This document shows, one piece after another, positions 6,776 to 15,988 of a stretch of DNA of 64,000 bases. Position numbers and translations under genes: made by a program. This DNA is from Solirubrobacterales bacterium. Its GTDB lineage: Bacteria > Actinomycetota > Thermoleophilia > Solirubrobacterales > JACPNS01. Position 1 is the stretch's first letter. Each line of letters opens with the position of its first letter. The stretch lies in NCBI GenBank assembly GCA_016185345.1, contig JACPNS010000015.1:1-64000 (forward strand). Reading direction: 5' to 3'. The notes below the pieces were generated by a model. That model was not told the origin of the DNA, did no database searches, and worked only from the letters and a program-made list of their open reading frames with translations.

Positions 6776-8295
6776 AGGGAGCACTGCTGATCTGCGGCAC
6801 GCATTCTGATGCCGGTAAATCCGTCGTGGTCGCTGGTATCTGCCGCTGGCTCGGTCGACAGGGCGTGAGCGTCGCCCCGTTCAAAGGCCAAAATATGGCT
6901 CTGAACTCGGTGGTCACGCGCGACGGAAGTGAGATCGGTCGCGCGCAAGCGGCGCAGGCTGCAGCTGCCGGTGTCTTGCCAGAGGCAGCAATGAATCCCG
7001 TGTTGATCAAGCCGTCGGGCACGCGCAAGAGTCAAGTCATGGTTATGGGCAAGCCGTATGCCGAAACCAACGCCACGAGTTATCAGAAGCTCAAGCACGA
7101 GTTGAAGCCGGTCGTGGCGGACGCGTTGGCCGACCTGCGAAGTCGGTTCGATGTTGTGATCTGCGAGGGCGCAGGCAGTCCTGCCGAAATCAATCTACGT
7201 GACGGAGACCTGACGAACATGGGTCTTGCCCGCACGGCTGACTTGCCCGTTCTGATCGTCGCGGATATCGATCGTGGCGGCGTGTTCGGATCGCTGTTTG
7301 GCACCCTCGCGCTGCTCGAACCGGCCGATCAAGCGTGTGTCGCGGGCTACCTGATCAACAAGTTTCGCGGCGACGATTCGATCCTCGCGCCCGGCGTGGC
7401 ACAGCTCGAGAAACTAACTGGCCGCCGCTCGGTCGGAGTTCTGCCGTTCGTCGAAGATCTTTGGCTCGACGTCGAGGATTCCCTCGGGCTCGAAGCTGCG
7501 CGGCCGGAGCTCGCTGGGGCCGGCGAAACACTCGACGTCGCTGTGATTCAACTGCGCTGGATGAGCAACTTCACCGACTTCGACGCGCTGTCAGTGGAGC
7601 CGGGAGTTCGGCTGAGATTCACGCGTTCGATCGTCGATATCGAGCGCGCGGACCTGGTGATCGTGCCAGGCACCAAGGCGACTGTCGAAGATCTCGGACG
7701 GATGCGCGAGGCTGGAATCGATCGCGCGCTGACCCGTAGGGCGCAGGCGGGCGATCCGATCCTGGGAATCTGCGGCGGCTACCAGATGATTGGTGATCGA
7801 ATCGACGATTCGGTCGAGTCGGGACAAGGCGCGGTGGAAGGTCTCGGCCTGCTGCCGATCGCTACGACATTCGCAGCGGACAAGCTGCTGCGCCAGCGCA
7901 CGGGCCGTTGTGCTTGGGCTGGCAGTCCCGTTTCCGGCTATGAGATTCGCCACGGCAGGGTCGCGCGGCACGGGGGCGAGCCGTGGTTTCAGGGCGACGA
8001 CGGCGAAGAAGAAGGCTGCTTTCAGGGGCCGCTGTTTGGCACTTCGTGGCACGGCGTGCTCGAAAACGACGAGTTCCGCCGGGCGCTTCTGAGTCAGGCT
8101 GCCGCGCTGCGCGGCAGCGACTTCAAGCCAGCTGAAATCAATTTCGCCGATGTCCGCGACCGCCGCCTCGACGTGCTCGGTGATCTGATCGCCGAGCATT
8201 GCGACACAGACTTTCTGCTTCAGCTGATCGAGCACGGAACCCCACGCAAGCTTTCCTCAATCCACACAGAAATGAGCCCATGCTTCGCTTCATAA
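6772..8295 (+). CDS. cobQ: Cobyric acid synthase (glutamine-hydrolysing)
   Basis: 507 aa. Amidates the b, d, e and g side chains of adenosylcobyrinic acid a,c-diamide using glutamine and ATP. The N-terminal ATP-binding domain begins LLICGTHSDAGKS (P-loop like) and KGQNMALNS; the C-terminal class I glutamine amidotransferase domain shows GTKATVEDL and the nucleophile Cys in ILGICGGYQMIG, then the partner His in FGTSWHGVLEN. ATG 6772 overlaps the cbiB stop; the 3' end overlaps cobN by 16 nt. Confidence 0.96.
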   Translation: MKGALLICGTHSDAGKSVVVAGICRWLGRQGVSVAPFKGQNMALNSVVTRDGSEIGRAQAAQAAAAGVLPEAAMNPVLIKPSGTRKSQVMVMGKPYAETNATSYQKLKHELKPVVADALADLRSRFDVVICEGAGSPAEINLRDGDLTNMGLARTADLPVLIVADIDRGGVFGSLFGTLALLEPADQACVAGYLINKFRGDDSILAPGVAQLEKLTGRRSVGVLPFVEDLWLDVEDSLGLEAARPELAGAGETLDVAVIQLRWMSNFTDFDALSVEPGVRLRFTRSIVDIERADLVIVPGTKATVEDLGRMREAGIDRALTRRAQAGDPILGICGGYQMIGDRIDDSVESGQGAVEGLGLLPIATTFAADKLLRQRTGRCAWAGSPVSGYEIRHGRVARHGGEPWFQGDDGEEEGCFQGPLFGTSWHGVLENDEFRRALLSQAAALRGSDFKPAEINFADVRDRRLDVLGDLIAEHCDTDFLLQLIEHGTPRKLSSIHTEMSPCFAS

Positions 8296-11200
8296 CGACC
8301 GCCGACACGGAGATTCTCGCCGCCGCCGCCGCGGTCGAGCAGTTGCCGGAGGGATTTCCTGCGGTTCGCTGCGTCAATCCGAGCACGGCCGTCGACCAAA
8401 ACGCGCTGGTCGATGAGATCCTTGACGGCGCCCGCGTTGTGTTGTGTCGGATCCTCGGCGGGCGGCGCGGTTGGCAACAGGGCTTCGACCTTTTGCGTGC
8501 GCGTTGCGCCGAAGACGGCATCACCCTCCTGGCGCTTGGCGGTGAGCTGGAGCCAGACGCCGAGTTCACAGAACTCTCGCTGGCGCCGGCCGCTGCAGTT
8601 GCCCAGGCCGGTGAGTATCTGCGCCACGGCGATGTTGAGAACGTCGAGCAGCTCTTCCGGTTCCTGGCAGACACGTTTCTGCTCGAGGGCAATGGATTCG
8701 CGCCACCTCGTGAGCTGCCGGACATGGCGGTCTATCTACCGGGCGCAGGCGATGTCTCGATCGAGCGCGCCGTCGCCAGCCACGATCCGGAAAAGCCGAC
8801 GATCGGGGTGTGTTTCTACCGATCCCATCGATTGAGCGGCAACACGGCGTTCGTCGACGACCTGTGCGCTGCGATCGAAGACGCGGGAGCCAACTCGCTC
8901 GCCGTCTGGAGTTACTCGCTGCGTCGTGATGCGACCGGCGAAGTGCCGGCCCTTGGCCTGCTGGACGGCCGTTTGGACGGTCTGCTGATAACGATGCTCG
9001 CGACCGGCGGAAGCGCGGCAGGCGACGCGCACGCGGGAGCCTCCAGCCACACGGGAGAGCAGTGGCAGGAATGGGATTCTGCGGCGCTGGCCGCGCTCGA
9101 CATCCCGGTGTTTCAGGCAATCTGCGCGACGACCTCTCGCGCCAAGTGGCTTGAATCACAGAGCGGCCTGACGCCGCTCGACGCCGCGACGCAAGTCGCT
9201 ATCCCGGAGTTTGATGGGCGCATCATGGGCGGCGTCGTCTCCTTCAAGGAACGCGGCGACGTGGAGGAAGCAATCGGCACGACGGTCTCGCGTTACGTAG
9301 CCGACGCCGAGCGCTGCAGGCGTGTCGCCGGGCTTGCGGTGCGCACGGCGCGCCTGAGGACGCTGCCCCCGACTGATCGACGAGTAGCTGTGTTGCTCAC
9401 GAACTTCCCGACCAAGCATGCCCGCGTTGGAATGGCCGTCGGCCTCGACACGCCGGCGAGCGTGCTTGGTCTGCTTGACGCACTGGCGAATGAAGGGATG
9501 GAGATCGATCATGAGTTCGAAAGCGGTGATGAGCTGATGCGCGCGCTGATCGCTGCCGGCGGATACGACGCGGAATTCCTAACGGATTCTCAACTTGAAG
9601 CGGCAACACTACGACTGCCCGTCGCCGACTATCTGACTTGGTACGCGGAGCTCCCGCAGGCGCTGCGCAGCGCGATCGAGGAGCGTTGGGGGCCGCCGCC
9701 GGGCGATCGCTTTATCCAAGCCGACGATTTCATCATTGCCGGCATCACCTTCGGCAATGCCCTCGTTGCGCTGCAGCCGCCGCGTGGCTACGGCGAAGAC
9801 CTCGTCGGCATCTATCACGACCCGGAACTGCCCCCGGCGCATCACTACCTGGCTTGCTACTGGTGGTTCGACCGCGTGTGGGGCGCTGACGCGATCGTGC
9901 ATCTCGGCAAGCACGGAACGCTGGAATGGCTGCCGGGCAAAATGCTTGCTCTTTCGGCGGAGTGCGCGCCCGACGTTGCGCTCGCGGATATGCCGCTGGT
10001 GTATCCGTTCGTCGTCAATGATCCCGGCGAAGGTGTGCAGGCCAAGCGCAGAGCGCACGCAGTGATCGTGGACCATCTGATCCCGCCGATGATGCGTGCC
10101 GACACCTACGACGAACTTGCTGAACTCGAACAGCTGCTCGATGAATACGCGCGACTCGAAGTGCTCGACCCGGTGAAGCTGCCATCACTCGCTTCGAGCA
10201 TCTGGTCGGCGGTCGAGCGCACCAATCTGCAAGCTGATCTTGGCGTTGCCGATCGCCCCGACGATCTCGGAGAGCTCGTTGAGCACATCGACGGCTACCT
10301 CTGCGAGGTGAAGGACATCCAGGTCAAGGACGGACTTCACGTGCTCGGGCAGGCGCCCGAGGGGGAGCAGTTACGCGGCCTGGTCTCGGCGATGCTGAGA
10401 CTGGGTTCGGGAGAGGTGGTCGGGTTGCGCAGAGCAGTTGGCAGCGCTTTCGGACTCGACGAGCCAGCTCTGGTCGCAGCGCCCGGCGCCGCCGCGCCGT
10501 CGGCGCCTGAAGAGCTGCTGGAACGGTTTGCTGGGCCGTCGATCAGCTCGGGGGACGTCGTTGATCGGCTCGAGGCAGCACAAGCTGCGTTGCTCGAGAG
10601 GCTCCATGAACGCGGCTGGGATTCAGCGGCCGTTGCAGCGATCTGTGCGGAGGTGCTTGGCCGCTCGGACGCAAGCGTCGAGCGAACCTTGAAGTTCGCC
10701 GCCGAAGAAGTCGTGCCGCGCATCTTGCGAACTGGCGACGAGCTGACCAGCGTTCTCGCGGCGCTCAACGGCCGACACGTACCCGCTGGGCCGTCGGGCA
10801 GCCCAACGCGTGGCCGCGTCGACGTGCTTCCGACGGGCCGAAATTTCTACTCGGTCGACCCGCGCGCCCTGCCGTCCGAACTCTCCTGGGAGGTTGGACG
10901 CCGATTGGCCGACGCGCTGTTGGATCGCTATGAGCGCGAGACCGGCGCCCTGCCGAAGATGATTGGGCTGGTGGCGTGGGGGACCGCGACCATGCGCACG
11001 CAAGGCGATGACATCGCGGAGATACTTGCATTGCTCGGGGTGCGGCCGATCTGGCAGAAGGAGTCTCAACGCGTCACTGGCATCGAAGTGGTGTCGCTTG
11101 AAGAACTGGGCCGGCCGCGAATCGATGTGACGGTGCGAATCTCGGGATTCTTTCGCGATGCGTTCCCGCACATCGTGAGGCTTCTCGACGACGCGGTTGC

Positions 11201-12044
11201 CGCCGTCGCGGTGCTCGACGAGCCCGACGAGATGAACTTTGTAGCCGCCCACGCCCGTGCCGACGCGGAGGCCCTTGCCGGGGAACTGGGCGCCGATATC
11301 GCGTGGCGTAGGGCGACCACCCGCGTGTTCGGCTCAAAACCCGGTACATACGGCGCCGGGCTTTTGCAACTTATCGAATCTCGGGACTGGCGCGGCGATG
11401 CGGATCTCGCCGCGGTCTATGCCGCCTGGGGTGGGTACGCGTATGGCCGCGGACTCGACGGCGCGCCCGCGCAGGAAGCCATGAAGGGTTGCTATTCCCG
11501 GGTCCAGATCGCGGTCAAGAACGTCGACTCGCGTGAACATGACATTCTTGATTCCGACGACTACTTTCAGTTTCACGGCGGCATGGTTGCCGCCGTCAGG
11601 GCGCTCACCGGCGAGGACCCGGCCGCGTATATCGGCGACAGCTCTGATCCGTCGCGAGTGTTTGCTCGCTCGCTGGCCGAGGAAACCCGGCGCGTGTTTC
11701 GCGCGCGCGTAGCGAACCCGCGGTGGATCGCGTCGATGATCCGGCACGGCTACAAAGGCGCCGCCGAGCTCGCGGCGACCGTCGATTACCTGTTCGGCTA
11801 TGACGCCACGACGGGGGTGGCCGAGGACTGGATGTACCAGGATGTCGCCAAGAAGTTCCTACTCGACGACGATGTCGCCGAGTTCATGACACAGTCAAAC
11901 CCGTGGGCGGCACGAGCGATTGCGGAGCGACTCATTGAAGCTGCGGAACGTGGGCTGTGGGCAGACCCGGACCCAGGATCGATCGTCGAGATTCGCGATC
12001 GATTTCTGATGCTTGATGGCGAGCTCGAGGAGGTGGGCAGGTGA
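8280..12044 (+). CDS. cobN: Cobaltochelatase subunit CobN
   Basis: 1254 aa, the large chelatase subunit that inserts Co(II) into hydrogenobyrinic acid a,c-diamide in the aerobic pathway. Typical stretches are GVCFYRSHRLSGN, LTNFPTKHARVG, the active-site region HLGKHGTLEWLPGK and VYPFVVNDPGEG, and the C-terminal YAWGGYAYGRG-like and YKGAAELAATVDYLFGYDAT motifs. ATG 8280 lies inside the last codons of cobQ and the stop overlaps the next gene as GTGA. Length is in the normal CobN range. It is directly followed by its probable AAA+ motor, the ChlID fusion, rather than cobS/cobT subunits. Confidence 0.96.
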   Translation: MLRFITTADTEILAAAAAVEQLPEGFPAVRCVNPSTAVDQNALVDEILDGARVVLCRILGGRRGWQQGFDLLRARCAEDGITLLALGGELEPDAEFTELSLAPAAAVAQAGEYLRHGDVENVEQLFRFLADTFLLEGNGFAPPRELPDMAVYLPGAGDVSIERAVASHDPEKPTIGVCFYRSHRLSGNTAFVDDLCAAIEDAGANSLAVWSYSLRRDATGEVPALGLLDGRLDGLLITMLATGGSAAGDAHAGASSHTGEQWQEWDSAALAALDIPVFQAICATTSRAKWLESQSGLTPLDAATQVAIPEFDGRIMGGVVSFKERGDVEEAIGTTVSRYVADAERCRRVAGLAVRTARLRTLPPTDRRVAVLLTNFPTKHARVGMAVGLDTPASVLGLLDALANEGMEIDHEFESGDELMRALIAAGGYDAEFLTDSQLEAATLRLPVADYLTWYAELPQALRSAIEERWGPPPGDRFIQADDFIIAGITFGNALVALQPPRGYGEDLVGIYHDPELPPAHHYLACYWWFDRVWGADAIVHLGKHGTLEWLPGKMLALSAECAPDVALADMPLVYPFVVNDPGEGVQAKRRAHAVIVDHLIPPMMRADTYDELAELEQLLDEYARLEVLDPVKLPSLASSIWSAVERTNLQADLGVADRPDDLGELVEHIDGYLCEVKDIQVKDGLHVLGQAPEGEQLRGLVSAMLRLGSGEVVGLRRAVGSAFGLDEPALVAAPGAAAPSAPEELLERFAGPSISSGDVVDRLEAAQAALLERLHERGWDSAAVAAICAEVLGRSDASVERTLKFAAEEVVPRILRTGDELTSVLAALNGRHVPAGPSGSPTRGRVDVLPTGRNFYSVDPRALPSELSWEVGRRLADALLDRYERETGALPKMIGLVAWGTATMRTQGDDIAEILALLGVRPIWQKESQRVTGIEVVSLEELGRPRIDVTVRISGFFRDAFPHIVRLLDDAVAAVAVLDEPDEMNFVAAHARADAEALAGELGADIAWRRATTRVFGSKPGTYGAGLLQLIESRDWRGDADLAAVYAAWGGYAYGRGLDGAPAQEAMKGCYSRVQIAVKNVDSREHDILDSDDYFQFHGGMVAAVRALTGEDPAAYIGDSSDPSRVFARSLAEETRRVFRARVANPRWIASMIRHGYKGAAELAATVDYLFGYDATTGVAEDWMYQDVAKKFLLDDDVAEFMTQSNPWAARAIAERLIEAAERGLWADPDPGSIVEIRDRFLMLDGELEEVGR

Positions 12045-13993
12045 GCGATACTTATCCACTCTCGGCGATTGTCGGTCAAGAAGCTTTGGTCGAGGCGCTG
12101 CTCGTCAACGCCGTCGCGCCCGACGTCGGTGGCGTGCTGATCCGCGGCGACCGAGGTACCGCCAAGTCGACCGCCGTGCGAGCACTGGCGCCGCTCTTGC
12201 CGCCTGTTTTGGCGGCAGCCACTGAGCGGTATGCGTTCGCGCCGGGCGATCTGTCACCAGGCGGGAAGATTCCGCTCGATGCCGACACAGAGGAGCGCAT
12301 TGCGGCGATCGTCGATCTGCCTATTGGTACGACCGTGGACCGTCTCGTCGGCTCACTGGATCTCGGGCAGGCGTTGGCGGGCAATCAGAGTTTTGAAGCC
12401 GGATTGCTGGCGCGAGCCCACCGCGGGATCCTCTACGTGGACGAAGTCAACCTGCTTCCAGACCACCTGGTTGACGCGCTGCTCGATGCGGCAGCAACTG
12501 GCGTGGCCCGCGTGGAGCGAGAGGCAGTTTCGAGCACCCACGATGCTCGCTTCTTGCTCGTTGGAACGATGAACTTGGAAGAGGGCGAACTGCGGCCGCA
12601 GCTGCTTGACCGCTTTGGTCTCGCCGTCGATGTAAAGACCTCGCCAGACCCAGCGCAGCGCGCCGAGATTGTTCGACGGCGGCTGGCCTATCGCGAAGAC
12701 CCGGCAGCATTTTGCCGGCTCTGGCAGGCCGCCGAAGCCGAGCTCGCTGCAAAGATCGCGCGCGCTCGCGATCGCTTGGCCAGCGTCGAGCTGCCCGAAC
12801 GCGAACTGCTGCGGATCACGGCCGCCTGCGCCGAACTCGGAATCGATGGGGCTCGCGGTGACATCGTCTCTGCGACTGCGGCCAAAGCGCTCGCTGCACT
12901 GGATGAATCGGCGGTCGTTGAGGAGGCGCACGTGCGGCGCGCGGCACAGCTGGCGTTATTACACCGTCGGCCGCCCGAACCCCTTGGCAGGCCCGACCGA
13001 ATTGACGATGAGCTTGCGCGCGCCCTGGACGATCCCCCCGAGGACGACCCTGACGACCCGTCACCACCGGGCCCCGATGGCTCCAACGGCTCGGGCCGAG
13101 AAATGAACGACTCGGGCGCTCGTGGCGATTCGGCCAACCTCGATTCCTTGGCTCCGGGGATGTCGCCCGCGAGCGCGGAGGCCGATGGATTTCAGTACGC
13201 GCCAGAATCGCCGGCGCGCGAGCGGCGGGATTCCGCTGTCCACGCGCACATGCCGAGCGGCGTACTCGTTCTGCACGGCACCGGGTCCGGGAGGCCTGGC
13301 CGCCGAGCCAGAAGCCGTGGCGAGGAAGCAGGCTCAATCGACAGCGTGCCCGCAGGGGCAGGAGACGACGATCTTGCCGTTGTGGCGAGTCTCCGCGGCC
13401 AGTTGACGGACGGCGGAAGCGCGCGCCTTCGACGGCACGTGCGCGCCGGCCGGGAAGGCACGTTGATCTGCCTGGTCCTGGACGCGAGCGGTTCGATGGG
13501 TGCTCGAAGCCGACTTGCGCGCGTGAAGGGCGCGTGCACCGAGCTGGTGCGTAGTGCCTATGTGCATCGTGATCGCGTCGCCGTGTTGTCGTTCCGCGAT
13601 GGCCAGGCACGCGTGATCGTCGAGCCATGCCCCGTCAACTCGAATGTCCTGGCGAGGATTGACTCGCTGGCAACGGGCGGACGAACCCCACTGGCGCAGG
13701 GGCTTCGCGCCGCCGGCGAGCTCTTGCAGCGTGAGCGGCGCAGTCACCCCCAGGAGCGATCGATCGCGGTTGTGCTCACCGACGGACGTGCGGCCGACGA
13801 CGACGGCGAGATTCGCGCGGCCGCGGCGAGACTTGGCCGCGTCGCCAGCGCTGTTCACATCGTTGACATCGAAGATGGCTTCGTTCGTGTCGGCATCGCC
13901 GCTGAGATCGCAGCCGCAGCAAACGGTCGCGTGCATCAGCTCGAATTCTTGGTCACGAATCCTAAATACCCCGAGAACAGGAAAGCCGCATGA
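12041..13993 (+). CDS. chlID: ChlI-ChlD fused AAA+/VWA chelatase motor, probable CobN partner
   Basis: 650 aa. Residues 1-310 are a ChlI/BchI-type AAA+ ATPase: Walker A GDRGTAKST (36-44, Lys42), Walker B ILYVDEVNLL and LVGTMNLEEGELRPQLLDRFG. A low-complexity acidic/proline hinge (about 318-370) leads to a ChlD-like von Willebrand A domain with the MIDAS motif DASGSMG at 481-487. Magnesium chelatase uses these as separate subunits; here, with no ChlH or chlorophyll genes nearby and cobN immediately upstream, the fusion most likely energises cobalt insertion in place of CobS/CobT. GTG 12041 overlaps the cobN stop. Confidence 0.9.
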   Translation: MSDTYPLSAIVGQEALVEALLVNAVAPDVGGVLIRGDRGTAKSTAVRALAPLLPPVLAAATERYAFAPGDLSPGGKIPLDADTEERIAAIVDLPIGTTVDRLVGSLDLGQALAGNQSFEAGLLARAHRGILYVDEVNLLPDHLVDALLDAAATGVARVEREAVSSTHDARFLLVGTMNLEEGELRPQLLDRFGLAVDVKTSPDPAQRAEIVRRRLAYREDPAAFCRLWQAAEAELAAKIARARDRLASVELPERELLRITAACAELGIDGARGDIVSATAAKALAALDESAVVEEAHVRRAAQLALLHRRPPEPLGRPDRIDDELARALDDPPEDDPDDPSPPGPDGSNGSGREMNDSGARGDSANLDSLAPGMSPASAEADGFQYAPESPARERRDSAVHAHMPSGVLVLHGTGSGRPGRRARSRGEEAGSIDSVPAGAGDDDLAVVASLRGQLTDGGSARLRRHVRAGREGTLICLVLDASGSMGARSRLARVKGACTELVRSAYVHRDRVAVLSFRDGQARVIVEPCPVNSNVLARIDSLATGGRTPLAQGLRAAGELLQRERRSHPQERSIAVVLTDGRAADDDGEIRAAAARLGRVASAVHIVDIEDGFVRVGIAAEIAAAANGRVHQLEFLVTNPKYPENRKAA

Positions 13994-14622
13994 ACGAACC
14001 GCAAAGCGAAGTCGTGCTTCAACGTCACACTTCAGATGGCGTTGATGTGCCACACAAAGTCGATGACATCGGCAGCGCAGAACCGAAGCGACGCAAGCCG
14101 AGAGACCGTGCGCTGGTTATGGTTGTGACCGGCGAAGGCAAAGGGAAGAGCACATCCGCCTTCGGAATGCTCATGCGCTCCTGGGCGCGTGACTACCGCT
14201 GCGCGGTGTTCCAGTTCGTGAAGTCCGGCAAGTGGAAGGTCGGCGAGGCCAAGGCCGCAGCTGCGCTTGGCGGGATCGACTGGGAGAAGATGGGCGACGG
14301 CTGGTCGTGGCTCTCCAAGGACCTCGATGAAAGTGCGGACCTTGCTCGCGAGGGCTGGGAAGAAGTAAAGCGCGCGATCGCCGAAGAGCGCTACGAGTTT
14401 CTGTTGCTCGACGAGATGACCTATCCAATCAAGTGGGGATGGATCGACGTCAACGATGTCGTCGAAACGTTGGTCAATCGTCCGGGATTCCAGCATGTCG
14501 TGATCACCGGCCGTGACGCAGCGCCAGAGCTGATCGCGGTGGCCGACCTAGTCTCAGAGGTCACGAAGATCAAGCACCCGATGGATGAGGGCATTCGTGC
14601 CCAGCAGGGCGTCGAGTGGTAG
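13990..14622 (+). CDS. cobO: Cob(I)yrinic acid a,c-diamide adenosyltransferase
   Basis: 210 aa, CobA/CobO/BtuR family. It transfers the 5'-deoxyadenosyl group of ATP to the cobalt of the corrinoid. A P-loop variant GEGKGKSTS begins at residue 48, followed by the family's FQFVKSGKWKVGE-type strand, GDGWSW, LLLDEMTYPI and HVVITGRDAAPELI. An N-terminal extension of about 40 charged residues precedes the domain. ATG 13990 overlaps the chlID stop. Confidence 0.95.
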   Translation: MNEPQSEVVLQRHTSDGVDVPHKVDDIGSAEPKRRKPRDRALVMVVTGEGKGKSTSAFGMLMRSWARDYRCAVFQFVKSGKWKVGEAKAAAALGGIDWEKMGDGWSWLSKDLDESADLAREGWEEVKRAIAEERYEFLLLDEMTYPIKWGWIDVNDVVETLVNRPGFQHVVITGRDAAPELIAVADLVSEVTKIKHPMDEGIRAQQGVEW

Positions 14623-14626
14623 CGAC

Positions 14627-15988
14627 GTGAGTGCTCGCGTGATCATCGCCGGCACGAGTTCCGGAGCGGGAAAAACGACAGTGGCCTGCGGGCTGATCGG
14701 CGCGCTGCGGGCGCGTGAGCTTGTTGTGCAGGGTTTCAAGGTAGGGCCGGATTTCATCGATCCGAGCCACCACGCGCTCGCGTCGGGGCGGCCCGGTCGC
14801 AATCTCGACCCATATATGAGCGGCGAGGATCTGATTGCGCCGTTGTTTAAACACGGTTCTCAAGGCGCTGACATCTCCGTGATCGAAGGAGTCATGGGGC
14901 TCTTTGACGGGGCCTCTGGACGCGGCGAGCTTGCATCCACGGCGCACGTCTCGAAGCTGCTTGACGCACCGGTGATCCTGGTGGTTGACGCTGCTTCGAT
15001 GGCGCGTTCAGCGGCGGCGATCGTTCATGGGTTTTGCTCGTTTGATCCGCAGGTCAACGTTGCCGGGGTGATCTTCAACAAAGTCGGCTCCGATCACCAC
15101 GAGCTGCTGTTGCGCGAGACGATCGCGCCGCTATCGATTCCGGTGCTCGGGGCGCTGCGACGAGACGAGCGCGTCGTCACCCCCGAACGCCATCTCGGAC
15201 TCGTGCCGGCCGGAGAACGAGAAGTGGAGGCGCAAAGTTCACTCGCCGCGCTCGCCGACGCCGCGATTCGATACGTCGACATCGACGGAGTTTTGGCGCT
15301 AGCCCAGGCGCCAGAGCCAATCGACGCGCAGAGCTGGTCGCCCGGCGCGCCCGGCACAGTCGCCGGCGTCGGTGTCGCGATCGCTCGCGGGCCGGTCTTC
15401 TCGTTTCACTATCAGGAGAACCTCGAAATGCTGCTTGCCGCTGGCGCGGATCTTTTGCCGTTTGATCCACTGCGCGATGAAGCCTTGCCGGCGGGCGCCG
15501 AAGCCTTGGTTTTGGCTGGCGGCTTTCCGGAGATATTCGGTGAGGAACTGGCGGCTAACAGCCCACTGCGATCCGAGATCGCGGAATTCGCCGGATCGGG
15601 AGCTCCGGTTATCGCAGAATGCGGCGGGTTGCTCTATCTCTGTTCGGAGCTTGACGGTCACGAGATGTGTGGCGTGATTCGGGCCACCGCACACATGTCG
15701 AAGCGGCTCACACTTGGCTATCGCGAAGCGACTGCCGTTGCTTCACCGCCTTGGCTTGAGCCGGACGAGCGCGTTCGCGGGCATGAGTTTCACTACTCGG
15801 CCGTTGAGCCGGGGGATGGCGGCGAGCAGAGTGCTTGGGAGTTGACAGCTCGCGGCGCAACGCGGCGCGAAGGTTTCACCCGGGGCGCCGTTCAGGCGAG
15901 CTTTCTCCACGTCCATTGGGCGGCTCATGAGCGGTTCGCGCTGCGGTTTCTGCACGCGGCCCGCAAGCCGATGGCGGTCGCTATATGA
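14627..15988 (+). CDS. cobB: Hydrogenobyrinic (cobyrinic) acid a,c-diamide synthase
   Basis: 453 aa from GTG 14627, which places the P-loop IIAGTSSGAGKTT at the N-terminus as usual; an ATG at 14585 would add 14 residues and overlap cobO. It amidates the a and c carboxylates before cobalt insertion. The N-terminal ATPase half shows KVGPDFIDPSHH and EGVMGLFDGASG; the C-terminal amidotransferase domain shows LAGGFPEIF and the Cys nucleophile in AECGGLLYL, with the final HVHWAAHE. The stop overlaps the next start as ATGA. Confidence 0.95.
   Translation: MSARVIIAGTSSGAGKTTVACGLIGALRARELVVQGFKVGPDFIDPSHHALASGRPGRNLDPYMSGEDLIAPLFKHGSQGADISVIEGVMGLFDGASGRGELASTAHVSKLLDAPVILVVDAASMARSAAAIVHGFCSFDPQVNVAGVIFNKVGSDHHELLLRETIAPLSIPVLGALRRDERVVTPERHLGLVPAGEREVEAQSSLAALADAAIRYVDIDGVLALAQAPEPIDAQSWSPGAPGTVAGVGVAIARGPVFSFHYQENLEMLLAAGADLLPFDPLRDEALPAGAEALVLAGGFPEIFGEELAANSPLRSEIAEFAGSGAPVIAECGGLLYLCSELDGHEMCGVIRATAHMSKRLTLGYREATAVASPPWLEPDERVRGHEFHYSAVEPGDGGEQSAWELTARGATRREGFTRGAVQASFLHVHWAAHERFALRFLHAARKPMAVAI

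Noticed and set aside
12816-13628. 270-codon minus-strand open frame
   Set aside because: Shadow of the ChlI-ChlD fusion; Arg/Pro-rich composition.
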